Positions 53,650 to 61,962 of a stretch of 64,000 nucleotides of DNA are shown here, piece by piece (position 1 is the stretch's first letter; each line of letters opens with the position of its first letter). A program made the translations under genes and the position numbers. The stretch is from contig NZ_JABXWU010000001.1 in the NCBI RefSeq assembly GCF_014595945.1, positions 1-64,000 of the forward strand, in the 5' to 3' direction. Under the pieces are notes generated by a model. It was given only the letters and a program-made list of their open reading frames with translations, searched no databases and had not been told where the DNA came from. The stretch comes from Alkalibacillus aidingensis (lineage in GTDB: Bacteria; Bacillota; Bacilli; Bacillales; Alkalibacillaceae).

Positions 53650-53733
53650 ATTATATGGACACTGTGTTGGATATTCAACAAACAGTTTGATTGTCAATGT
53701 CAATTCTCCAACACATTTTGTGAAACTGTTGGA
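53650..53733. promoter_or_regulatory. Promoter and TGTTGGA operators between MMPL operon and tetR
   Basis: On the minus strand TTGAAT (53678-53673), a 17-base spacer and TATAAT (53655-53650) form a strong promoter for the MMPL gene. TGTTGGATATTCAACA (53665-53680) is a near palindrome overlapping its -35. A second dyad TCCAACA...TGTTGGA (53707-53713, 53727-53733) lies near the tetR start. The shared half-site TGTTGGA suggests the TetR protein represses both genes. Confidence 0.65.
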
Positions 53734-53773
53734 TTGCAATAAAAATGTCATAAATTTAAGGAGGAGAATTTCC

Positions 53774-54343
53774 ATGAGTGACAAACTAGACCGACGTAAA
53801 AAATATACCCGCATGATGCTTAAAGAAAGTCTGATCTCGTTATTAACTAATCAATCAATTTCCAAAATTACTGTGAAAGAGATTTGTGCTCGTGCTGATA
53901 TTAACCGTTCAACATTTTATACCCACTATCATGACCAATATGACTTACTCGCCAAAATTGAGGAAGAAATTATTGCTGATTTAAACAACTATCTCAGTAG
54001 TTACAACTTCACAGGTGAACAAGAATCGATTCAAATGACCGAAAAACTAATCGAATATATCACCTCAAAAAAGGAGATATTCCAAGTGTTATTAAACGAC
54101 CATGTTGATTTGACATTTGAAAAGCGAGTCATGGACGTTGCCAGACAATTTTTAATCAAAAACTGGGAGGAAATGGTCTCCTTTGGCTATGAACAATCAG
54201 AGTATTTAAGTACCTTTGTCGTCAGTGGAGCAATCAACGTGATCAAAGAGTGGATTGAGAAAGATATGGATCAATCACCAAAAGAAATGGCCGAAATGAT
54301 TAACAACTTTACGAATAAAGGGTTGTCCTTTTTGAGTAATTGA
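53774..54343 (+). CDS. TetR/AcrR-family repressor
   Basis: 189 residues. The N-terminal helix-turn-helix ITVKEICARADINRSTFYTHY (given here as KEICARADINRSTFYTHY, about 33-50) is typical of TetR proteins, followed by DQYDLLAKIEEE. The rest is a ligand-binding helical domain. The ATG at 53774 has AAGGAGGAG upstream; the longer frame from 53687 lacks a site. It is divergent from the MMPL operon and shares operators with it, so it most likely represses the exporter until an inducer binds. Confidence 0.92.
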   Translation: MSDKLDRRKKYTRMMLKESLISLLTNQSISKITVKEICARADINRSTFYTHYHDQYDLLAKIEEEIIADLNNYLSSYNFTGEQESIQMTEKLIEYITSKKEIFQVLLNDHVDLTFEKRVMDVARQFLIKNWEEMVSFGYEQSEYLSTFVVSGAINVIKEWIEKDMDQSPKEMAEMINNFTNKGLSFLSN

Positions 54344-54359
54344 TAAAGGAGTAGTGGCT

Positions 54360-55735
54360 AATGCCAGGAGTAGGAGTGCTCCGGTCAAAGAGAGGGCGTA
54401 TCTATTCCCGTGGGAGGCGATTGGAGGTAGGTACCGGTCAAAGAGGCGACCTCTCAATTCCCACCACACGCATTTGGAAGCAGGTACCGGTCAAAGAGGC
54501 CACCTCTCAATTCCCGTAGCAGGTGATTGGAGGTAGGAGCCGGTCAAAGAGAGGGCGTATCTATTCCCGGGGCGGGCGATTGTGGGTAGGGTTTGGTCAA
54601 AGAGGCCACCTCTCAATTCCCACTGCACGCATTTAGAGGGAGTAACCGGTCAAAGAGGCCGTCTCTCGATTCCCGCCACATGCATTTGGAAGCAGGAACC
54701 GGTCAAAGAGAGAGCGTGTCAATTCCCGGAGCAGGCATTTGGAAGCAGGAACCGGTCAAAGAGGCCACCTCTCGATTCCCGGAGCGTGCGTTTGGGGTAG
54801 GAGCCGGACAAAGAGAGGGCGTATCTATTCCCGGAGCAGGCGTTTGGGGGCAGTAACCGGCCAAAGAGAGGGCGTATCAATTCCCGTAGCAGGCATTTGG
54901 AAGCAGGTACCGGTCAAAGAGGCCACCTCTCGATTCCCACTGCACGCATTTGGGGGCAGTAACCGGCCAAAGAGAGGGCGTATCAATTCCCGTAGCAGGC
55001 ATTTGGAAGCAGGTACCGGACAAAGAGGCCCCCTCTCTATTCCCGGGGCGGGCGTTTGGAGGTAGGGTTTGGTCAAAGAGAGGGCGTATCTATTCCCGGG
55101 GCGGGCGTTTGGAGGTAGGAGCCGGACAAAGAGAGGGCGTATCTATTCCCGGAGCGTGCGTTTGGGGGTAGGAGCCGGACAAAGAGAGAGCGTATCTATT
55201 CCCGGAGCAGGCGTTTGGGGGTAGGAGCCGGACAAAGAGAGGGCGTATCTATTCCCGGAGCGTGCGTTTGGGGGTAGGAGCCGGACAAAGAGAGGGCGTA
55301 TCTATTCCCGGAGCGTGCGTTTGGGGGTAGGGTTTGGTCAAAGAGAGAGCGTGTCTATTCCCGGAGCGTGCGTTTGGGGGTAGGGTTTGGTCAAAGAGAA
55401 AGCGTGTCTATTCCCGGGGGAGGCGTTTGGAAGCAGGTACTGGACAAAGAGGCCACCTCTCAATTCCCACCACACACATTTGGAAGCAGGTACCGGTCAA
55501 AGAGGCCGTCTCTCGATTCCCACTGCACGCATTTGGGGGCAGTAACCGGCCAAAGAGAGGGCGTATCTATTCCGGGGCGGGCGTTTGGAGGTAGGAGCCG
55601 GTCAAAGAGAGAGCGTGTCTATTCCCGGGGAAGGCGGGGGTAGGAGCCGGACAAAGAGAGAGCGTGTCTATTCCCGGGGAAGGCGTTTGGAAGCAGGAAC
55701 CACTCAAAGAGGCCACCTCACTCAATAACCCGGAT
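54360..55735 (+). repeat. 53-bp tandem array, about 26 units (array D)
   Basis: GG(T/A/C)CAAAGAG recurs about 26 times from 54383 to 55702 at 53-bp steps (three steps of 52, 52 and 49). Two loop types alternate: AAAGAGGCCACCTCTC, which is itself a small palindrome, and AAAGAGAGGGCGTATCTATT. The right arm is mostly CCCGG or CCCG, then a linker ending TTTGG-(G/A)-(A/G)GTAGGAGCCGG or AAGCAGGTACCGG. It lies between the convergent tetR and MFS genes. Reading frames inside are artefacts of the repeat. Confidence 0.95.
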
Positions 55736-55759
55736 CTACAGCTACAAAGCATCTCAAAT

Positions 55760-56932
55760 TTATCGATACACTCTCTGTTCCTGAACCTGTTGAATGCTCA
55801 TTTTCTTATATCCCACCAAAGTAAAGATAACCATGCCGACTAAAAAAGCAATAAAATAAGGGTTCACACTATCTCGGATGACCCCTGTCACAAAGGAGCT
55901 GACAATCATCCCTAATGAATAGAAAGAAGACATTAATCCGAATGCTCGTCCATGTCCCTCTTTTGAAACGGCATCTGTAACAGCGATGGCCATTGCTGGC
56001 ATAACAATACCAAAAAAGAAGCCAACTGAAAAGAGTAGCACCGGTAAGGTCCACATTTCATTAAAAATGGCAAACAAGCTCATGGACATCCCAAATAAGC
56101 CAAACATCAAGCGCTTCACCGGATCAAAACGATGCATGAAGAATAATGACAGAGAAATTAATGTTCCGGAAGCCATTAAACTTAACATGACACCTGTAGT
56201 AGCTGTTGAGTATCCCTGTTCAACGGCTAGGTAGGGAACCTCATAGATGATGACGCCATGGATGTACATCACCGCAAAACCAGTCATCAAAACGATATGT
56301 ACTTTAGGAATGGCAAGTACCTTTCTGAAGGTTAAGTTACTCGAAGCGCTATTTCTAACATGTGAGGTTTGCTGTTTCTGATCTCGAACAAATCCGAACG
56401 TATAAAAAGCAACGATTAATAAAGCTGCACCAATTAAGTAATAAGTATTCTCATAACCAAGAAACGCTCCTAGATTCCCACCTATAAGAGGCGCGACAAT
56501 ACTGGCAATCGTCATTAGCATCCCGTAAATAGCCATGTTTTTACCTTGCTGCCGACTATCGACGGCGTAGCTGGATAACAAAGCTAGTGCTGCAGGAATT
56601 AAAAAAGCTAACGCAAACCCGTTCAAAATACGAAGTAGCAATAAACTAGTTGGATCAGCTACCAATCCATGACTGATAAATAAAATTCCGGCTAAAAACA
56701 TTGGCAGTGTAATAAACAACTTCTTCCCGTAACGATCAACCAACGGACCTGCAATTAAATTTCCAGATAAATTGGCTATTTGTGCTGAGCTTAACATAAT
56801 GCCTATTAAGACACTTGAAGCTCCAAGTGTAGCAGCATAAGGCGCAAAAAGTGGAGACTGGATACTCATCACTAAACTCATCAAAAACATGACTGCAAAA
56901 ATATGCATCTTATTTATGGCTGTGATCCTCAA
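55760..56932 (-). CDS. MFS drug/metabolite exporter (DHA1-like)
   Basis: About 390 residues, 12 membrane helices. The loop after helix 2 reads GPLVDRYGKKLF (motif A) and helix 5 holds PLIGGNLGAFLG (motif C of drug antiporters). Substrate not known. The start is taken as TTG at 56932 with GAGGTGA 5 bases upstream; GTG at 56941 overlaps that site. It lies alone between tandem array D and a long non-coding gap. Confidence 0.85.
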   Translation of the reverse strand: MRITAINKMHIFAVMFLMSLVMSIQSPLFAPYAATLGASSVLIGIMLSSAQIANLSGNLIAGPLVDRYGKKLFITLPMFLAGILFISHGLVADPTSLLLLRILNGFALAFLIPAALALLSSYAVDSRQQGKNMAIYGMLMTIASIVAPLIGGNLGAFLGYENTYYLIGAALLIVAFYTFGFVRDQKQQTSHVRNSASSNLTFRKVLAIPKVHIVLMTGFAVMYIHGVIIYEVPYLAVEQGYSTATTGVMLSLMASGTLISLSLFFMHRFDPVKRLMFGLFGMSMSLFAIFNEMWTLPVLLFSVGFFFGIVMPAMAIAVTDAVSKEGHGRAFGLMSSFYSLGMIVSSFVTGVIRDSVNPYFIAFLVGMVIFTLVGYKKMSIQQVQEQRVYR

Positions 56933-56941
56933 TTTCTTCAC

Positions 56942-57278
56942 CTCGTCACATCCTATGCGAAAGATGAAAAAATAGACGAGCCTATTTCGTTGTTAAACGG
57001 ATAGAATTTGTATAACGAAGTTGGGGCAAATCCGGGTCTTTTACAATGTCGAATTACTTATATTGGGTAAGTCCTTCCTAAAAAGTTAGGTTATACGCTA
57101 ACTGAAAATCGCTTAACCCAAACTCAACAAATAAGATGGATCTCTCTGATTCACAAATGTTCCTTTAGGTATACTACAGGTGATAACGATGAATATTAAA
57201 CTTATAGTTGGCTGATAACACGACTTCTACTAAGGTTATTTTAAAAAATGTTATAGGATAAATACACTATGAGAACTA
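56942..57278 (+). other. Non-coding stretch, no gene seen
   Basis: About 340 bases without a supported gene. AGGTTATACGCTAACTGAAAATCGCTTAACCC can form a weak hairpin (AGGTTA...TAACCC-like arms given separately), but no known riboswitch pattern was recognised. It must contain the promoter of the minus-strand MFS gene. Confidence 0.3.
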
Positions 57279-57316
57279 CTCACCACTTAGCTACATTTCA
57301 AGTGGGTGTTTCTTTT
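57279..57316 (+). terminator. Possible terminator or leader hairpin before the CNNM gene
   Basis: CACCACTT pairs with AAGTGGGTG, followed by TTTCTTTTT, 40 bases upstream of the CNNM/CorC start. It could be an attenuator for that gene, or a leftover terminator. Confidence 0.45.
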
Positions 57317-57357
57317 TGGAGAATGTTAAATTGGTAGTCATCGAGGAGGAAATCTAA

Positions 57358-58578
57358 GTGATCATCGCGATCATCCTATTGTTGTTTGTGTCCCTGTTTT
57401 TTTCTGGAAGTGAAACAGCCCTAACAGCAACCAATAAAATGAGACTACAATCAAAAGCGAACAATGGGGAGCATCAATCGGAAAAATTACTACAGTTAGT
57501 CTCAAAACCGAGTGAATTCATTACAACGATATTAATCGGAAATAATATATCTAATATTTTGCTGCCTACACTTGTGACCACCCTGGCGATTCAATACGGT
57601 GTGAATGTTGGGATTGCCTCGGCGATCCTCACTATTACTGTGATCGTGTTTGCTGAGGTGATACCTAAGTCAATTGCAGCGGCTTTTCCCGAGCGAATCT
57701 CGTTTTTAGTTTATCCGGTTATCAGGTTTTTTGTCATTGTTTTTAAACCGGTCACTGTTATCTTAAACGGATTAACGGGATTAATAACTAAAGCTTTATC
57801 CAGAGGCGATGAAGATCTTATGTCAGTCTCAAAAGATGAGCTTCGAGCGATTGTGGATATAGCCGACTCAGAAGGAATGCTTCAAAAAGATGAATCTTAT
57901 AGAATTAAAGGTGTACTTGACTTCCGTAATCTAAATGTCAAAGATGTCTTAAAAACACCACGTGTCGAGATTGAAGCTTTACCCAACAATGCGACATATG
58001 AAGAAGTCAGAGACATCGTGATTCAACATCCGTTTACAAGGTATCCCATATTTGAAGATGATATCGACCAGATAATAGGTGTCTTTCACTCCAAGCACCT
58101 AATCCAATGGTCAACAGAACCAGAAAGGCCCATTATGGAACTAAGCGATACCAACCCGTTAATCGTATATGAATTTCACACAATTGAATGGGTGTTCCGT
58201 CGCATGACAAAAGAGAAAAAGCATATGGCCATTGTCCTTGATGAATACGGAGGTACAGAAGGAATTTTAACCCATGAAGATATCATAGAAAACATGATCG
58301 GTTTAGAAATAGAGGACGAGATGGATTTAGAAAATGATCCTATGGTTGAAAAACTTACCGAAACAGAAATCATCTGCGACGGGAAAATTACTTTACACCA
58401 CTTGAACTCCATCTTTCACACCGACATACCTGAGGATGAAGACGTTTTAGCAGGATACTTACTTAAAGAATTTAATTATTTTCCACAAGAAGAAGACACA
58501 ATCGAGAGAAATAATCTCACATTTAAAATCGTTGAAATTAACGGACGTTCGATTCAAAAAGTACAAATCGTCAAATAA
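57358..58578 (+). CDS. CNNM/CorC-type membrane protein with CBS domains (hemolysin family)
   Basis: 406 residues. A CNNM (DUF21) membrane domain with four helices (1-170; SLFFSGSETALTATNKMRL is the typical start) is followed by a CBS pair (about 185-310, with LDEYGGTEGILTHEDIIENMIG) and a CorC/HlyC C-terminal domain (about 325-406). Proteins of this kind in bacilli (YhdP, YugS types) take part in magnesium efflux or tolerance. The start is GTG with AGGAGG about 9 bases upstream. A terminator follows. Confidence 0.92.
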   Translation: MIIAIILLLFVSLFFSGSETALTATNKMRLQSKANNGEHQSEKLLQLVSKPSEFITTILIGNNISNILLPTLVTTLAIQYGVNVGIASAILTITVIVFAEVIPKSIAAAFPERISFLVYPVIRFFVIVFKPVTVILNGLTGLITKALSRGDEDLMSVSKDELRAIVDIADSEGMLQKDESYRIKGVLDFRNLNVKDVLKTPRVEIEALPNNATYEEVRDIVIQHPFTRYPIFEDDIDQIIGVFHSKHLIQWSTEPERPIMELSDTNPLIVYEFHTIEWVFRRMTKEKKHMAIVLDEYGGTEGILTHEDIIENMIGLEIEDEMDLENDPMVEKLTETEIICDGKITLHHLNSIFHTDIPEDEDVLAGYLLKEFNYFPQEEDTIERNNLTFKIVEINGRSIQKVQIVK

Positions 58579-58581
58579 ACA

Positions 58582-58628
58582 TAAGGGGCAGATCCTCATT
58601 TAGGGGATTGCTCCTTAATTATTTTTGG
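58582..58628 (+). terminator. Rho-independent terminator
   Basis: AAGGGGCAGATCC pairs with GGGATTGCTCCTT using G-T pairs, then AATTATTTTT. Confidence 0.65.
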
Positions 58629-58720
58629 GTGACTGCGGTGATCAATGGAGGGAATCTTGTGCTGTGGCGATGTCTATTTGCTCCAAAAGAGAGTTTGCGC
58701 TTGGAATTTCGTTAAGAAGG

Positions 58721-58978
58721 AGAGCTCTAATTAACGGAAACGGCGATGACAGAGGGAGAACCGTCAATAAGGAGAGCTCTAATTAACGGAAACGGTGATG
58801 ACAGAGGAAGAACCGTCAATGAGCGGGTGTCTAATTAACGGAAACGGCGATGACAGAGGGAGAACCGTCAATAAGGAGAGCTCTAATTAACGGAAACGGC
58901 GATGACAGAGGAAGAACCGTCAATAAGGAGAGGTCTAATTAACGGAAACGGTGATGACAGAGGAAGAACCGTCAATTA
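58721..58978 (+). repeat. 52-bp tandem array, 5 units (array E)
   Basis: AATTAACGG starts at 58729, 58781, 58833, 58885 and 58937, exactly 52 bp apart. Units read AATTAACGGAAACGG, a core with GATGACAGAGG, then GAACCGTCAATAAGGAGAG. The flanks (AATTAACGGAAA and GAACCGTCAATAAGGAG) are the same as in array C 39 kb away, but the core and the AGCTC at the joint differ. It lies between two same-direction genes. Confidence 0.95.
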
Positions 58979-59099
58979 GACCCTCATATTTGCCTCCGGT
59001 TAAACGTTAAAAACACAACTCCACGCCCAAAACACCACTCAACCCCATCTTCTATGATAAAATATGGTACATGATTTGGGAGTTTAGGGGGAACAGCAA

Positions 59100-60359
59100 G
59101 TGTTTACAGTCATACAGTGGTTTATCTTTTTATTAGCGAATGCCATGGCGATTCCGATTGTGATTGGATCGATTTTTCAAATGGAAGCTATAGAAATTAT
59201 GATGCTCATGCAGCGTACATTCTTCATTGTGGGGATCGCTTGCTTTCTACAGGGTTGGCTCGGACACAAGTTGCCGATCGTGGATGGACCTGCTGGCTTA
59301 TGGATTTCTACGTTTGCGGTTTTTGCGATTAGCATCGGTTCAGCCGGCCCAGACGGCGTTCAAGCCTTGCGTTTATTAGAAGCGGCGATGATTTTGACAG
59401 GTGTCTTTCTAATGGCATTTGGCATACTCAAAATTTCGGGGAAAGTGATTTATTTATTCACCCCACTCGTGACAGGCGTATTTTTAACTCTGTTAACGTT
59501 TCAGTTAAGTGGGACATTTTTAGAGGGGATGTTTGGTTTAGGAAATGGCGCCGAATACATACAGGTTAGCCAATTTACGATCGCACTCATCACATTTAGT
59601 TTAGTATTAATTTTATCCATCTTTTTCGAAGGCTGGTTGAAAGGTTATGCCGTTTTAATCGGGATTTCTGTCGGGTGGCTTTTGTTCGCTTTATTATTAG
59701 ATCAAGAGCAAACAACTCTCGACAATGCTCCACTCTTCCAGGCTCCTGAAATGTTTGCGTGGGGAGCACCGATTTTCGATTGGAGTGTGGTTCCGATTGC
59801 GCTGTTAACGGCGTTCATTTTACTCTCTAATATTGTGGCATCACTATCAGCAACATCTAACGTGATCAAGGGTGAAGTTGATTTTAACCAAACACAAATG
59901 AATCGAGGTAGCTTTGTACTTGGGATGAACCACGGGATTTCGGGTATGTTTTCTGGTGTTGCCGTTGTGCCGTTAGCATCAACAGCCGGCTTCTTGCAAC
60001 TAACGGGTCAGATGAAAAAATCACCATTCATGTGGGCTTCTGCATTATTAATGATCGTTTCCTTTTTTCCAGTGATCATTGCAAAACTAGCGATGATTCC
60101 ATCTCCTGTCGCTAATGCAGCTTTACTCGCAAGCTTTGTGCAATTAATGGGCTTAGGGTTACGTAATTTATTCTCAGAACCATTAAACGAACGGCGAATC
60201 ACGATCATCACGGTCTCCATGTTACTAGGTTCGGGATTAATGTTCATCCCACCAGAAAGCTTTGCCTTACTACCTGAGACAGTTAAACAAGTGATCAGTA
60301 ACGGCCTATTAGTCGGGACGGTGATCGCTGTGGTATTAGAGCGCGTGTGGAAGAAATAA
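59100..60359 (+). CDS. NCS2-family nucleobase permease-like protein
   Basis: 419 residues, about 12-14 membrane helices, of the uracil/xanthine permease (NCS2) type. FLQGWLGHKLPIVDGPAGLWI and GMNHGISGMFSGVAVVPLASTAGFLQLTG resemble the substrate-site half-helices (helices 3 and 10) of UraA/XanP and of the YwdJ-like bacillar branch. Substrate uncertain. The start is GTG at 59100 with TAGGGGGA upstream. Transcription probably begins near TATGATAAAATATGG at 59053-59067. Confidence 0.8.
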   Translation: MFTVIQWFIFLLANAMAIPIVIGSIFQMEAIEIMMLMQRTFFIVGIACFLQGWLGHKLPIVDGPAGLWISTFAVFAISIGSAGPDGVQALRLLEAAMILTGVFLMAFGILKISGKVIYLFTPLVTGVFLTLLTFQLSGTFLEGMFGLGNGAEYIQVSQFTIALITFSLVLILSIFFEGWLKGYAVLIGISVGWLLFALLLDQEQTTLDNAPLFQAPEMFAWGAPIFDWSVVPIALLTAFILLSNIVASLSATSNVIKGEVDFNQTQMNRGSFVLGMNHGISGMFSGVAVVPLASTAGFLQLTGQMKKSPFMWASALLMIVSFFPVIIAKLAMIPSPVANAALLASFVQLMGLGLRNLFSEPLNERRITIITVSMLLGSGLMFIPPESFALLPETVKQVISNGLLVGTVIAVVLERVWKK

Positions 60360-60473
60360 TCAACGGTTATGTTTAACAATTGGATGGTTGAGCACAATAA
60401 AACATAGGTATAAAAATGGTGATTATCAGCAAATTGCTACAAGTTACTTGAAGAAATGAAGGAGATGGATCAT

Positions 60474-61085
60474 ATGTCAAACGCAAAATTAGCAGTTGTC
60501 TTTTATAGCATGAGTGGAACGAATTACCAATTAGCTAAATGGGCCGAAGAAGGAGCCAAAGAATTAGGCGCTGAGGTTAAAGTGTTAAAAGTTGAAGAGT
60601 TAGCCCCAGAATCAGTGGTTGAAGAGAATGAAGTTTGGAAAGCAACAGTTGACGAAATAAAAGATGTACCAGTTGCATCATCAGATGACCTAGAGTGGGC
60701 AGACGCAATTATCTTTAGTTTTCCAACACGATTTGGGAACTTGCCTTCACAAATGAAACAATTCCTTGATACACAAGGAGGGCTTTGGGCTAGTGGTAAG
60801 ACGATAAATAAAGTAGTGAGTGGAATGACCTCAGCACAAAACCCTCATGGTGGTCAGGAAGCGACATTATTATCTTTATACACATCTATGATGCATTGGG
60901 GTGCGATCATCGCAACACCTGGTTACTCTGATCCAGTCATTTTTGGTTCAGGTGGAAATCCATATGGTACAAGTGTCACAGTCGATCAGGACGGTAATAT
61001 GGTTGAAGACGTTGAAGCGGCTGTAAAACATCAAGCGAAACGCACCGTTACTGTTGCGCAATGGGTTAAACAAGGAAATCAATAA
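60474..61085 (+). CDS. wrbA: NAD(P)H:quinone oxidoreductase WrbA
   Basis: 203 residues, flavodoxin-like. FYSMSGTNYQLAKWAEEGA is the FMN phosphate-binding loop (about 10-20), FSFPTRFGNLPSQMKQFLD and SAQNPHGGQEATLLSLYT are WrbA-specific, and GGNPYGTS lies near 165. It reduces quinones by two electrons, avoiding radicals. The ATG at 60474 is chosen with AAGGAG 9 bases upstream; the ATG at 60456 is less likely. Terminator follows. Confidence 0.95.
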   Translation: MSNAKLAVVFYSMSGTNYQLAKWAEEGAKELGAEVKVLKVEELAPESVVEENEVWKATVDEIKDVPVASSDDLEWADAIIFSFPTRFGNLPSQMKQFLDTQGGLWASGKTINKVVSGMTSAQNPHGGQEATLLSLYTSMMHWGAIIATPGYSDPVIFGSGGNPYGTSVTVDQDGNMVEDVEAAVKHQAKRTVTVAQWVKQGNQ

Positions 61086-61097
61086 GATGTTGTGTAG

Positions 61098-61128
61098 AAG
61101 AGTCAATCGTAGGGATTGGCTCTTTTTC
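61098..61128 (+). terminator. Rho-independent terminator after wrbA
   Basis: AGAGTCAATC/GATTGGCTCT stem (one G-T pair) with a 5-base loop, then TTTTT. Confidence 0.85.
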
Positions 61129-61267
61129 ATGAGTTAATCACAACAGTGGCGTGGTTCAAATCAAAAAATTCTCCGAAAACATTAGGAATATTGTGTTAAT
61201 ATGTGTAGTATGTGGATAACAAAAACCTCACCTTGAAATTAGTTGGATAACTAAGGAGGCAAAATAA

Positions 61268-61651
61268 ATGAACATAATCGTCACCAGTGTATTTGTAGAA
61301 GATCAAGACAAGGCATTGCGGTTTTATACAGAAACTTTAGGCTTTATCAAAAAACATGACGTCCCAGCTGGAGGAGCTAGGTGGATTACACTCGTCTCTC
61401 CGGGTGAGGAAGACGGTACTGAACTGTTACTCGAACCGAATGGTCATCCTGCTGCTAAAGAGTATCAAGAGAGGTTATTTGCTGATGGCATTCCAGCAAC
61501 CATGTTTGGTGTGGCAGACATTCATAATGAGTACAAACGTTTAAAGGAACAAGGTGTAGAATTTAAAATGGAGCCTACAGAAATGGGAGAGGTTACTATG
61601 GCTATCTTCGACGATACATGTGGTAACCTCATTCAGATCATACAGCAGTAA
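61268..61651 (+). CDS. VOC/glyoxalase-like metalloenzyme-fold protein
   Basis: 127 residues with two beta-alpha-beta-beta-beta units typical of the vicinal oxygen chelate fold (VFVEDQDKALRFYTETLGF at the start of the first, GVADIHNEYKRLKEQGVEF at the second). It ends FDDTCGNLIQIIQQ. Such proteins include lactoylglutathione lyase, bleomycin-binding and antibiotic-resistance types; the substrate is not visible. AAGGAGG lies before the ATG. Confidence 0.88.
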   Translation: MNIIVTSVFVEDQDKALRFYTETLGFIKKHDVPAGGARWITLVSPGEEDGTELLLEPNGHPAAKEYQERLFADGIPATMFGVADIHNEYKRLKEQGVEFKMEPTEMGEVTMAIFDDTCGNLIQIIQQ

Positions 61652-61682
61652 CCACATTAACAAATGAAGAACTAATAGTTTA

Positions 61683-61720
61683 TAAAAAAAAGTCAACCTA
61701 AATTTAGGTTGACTTTTTTT
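61683..61720. terminator. Bidirectional terminator between VOC gene and rpsN
   Basis: AAAGTCAACCTA-AATT-TAGGTTGACTTT, a perfect palindrome with A-run on the left and T-run on the right, so it can stop transcription from both sides. Confidence 0.9.
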
Positions 61721-61904
61721 ACCAGCTTGCCTTTTTAACGCCCGGGATTTGACCTTCATAAGCCAATTCTCTGAAACATACTCGGCAAAGTTTGAATTTA
61801 CGCAGGACAGAGTGTGGTCGGCCACAGCGTTCGCACCGTGTATATTCTTGAACTTTGAACTTTGCCTGGCGCTGTTGTTTAACGACCATGGATTTTTTTG
61901 CCAA
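61719..61904 (-). CDS. rpsN: 30S ribosomal protein S14 type Z
   Basis: 61 residues, the usual length for the zinc-containing (C+) S14. The zinc site CxxC...CxxC is intact ([20 protein letters not shown], given once). The end [11 protein letters not shown] is canonical. The start is TTG at 61904 with GGGGG 8 bases upstream; the ATG at 61910 would be too close to it. It stands alone here, whereas rpsN normally lies in the large ribosomal protein operon. Confidence 0.95.
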   Translation of the reverse strand: MAKKSMVVKQQRQAKFKVQEYTRCERCGRPHSVLRKFKLCRVCFRELAYEGQIPGVKKASW

Positions 61905-61962
61905 GATCATGACCCCCTTTATCAATAAGATATCTATTTAACCAAGTATTTTTAAATGAGTT

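Noticed and set aside
54354-55752. Several overlapping reading frames of 60-108 residues
   Set aside because: All lie inside array D on both strands and reflect repeat composition, not selection for protein.
56942-57357. Magnesium riboswitch (M-box) before the CNNM/CorC gene
   Set aside because: The leader is long enough, but none of the conserved M-box blocks could be recognised.
58979-59099. Purine riboswitch before the NCS2-type permease
   Set aside because: The conserved purine aptamer loops are absent from the 120 bases before the start.
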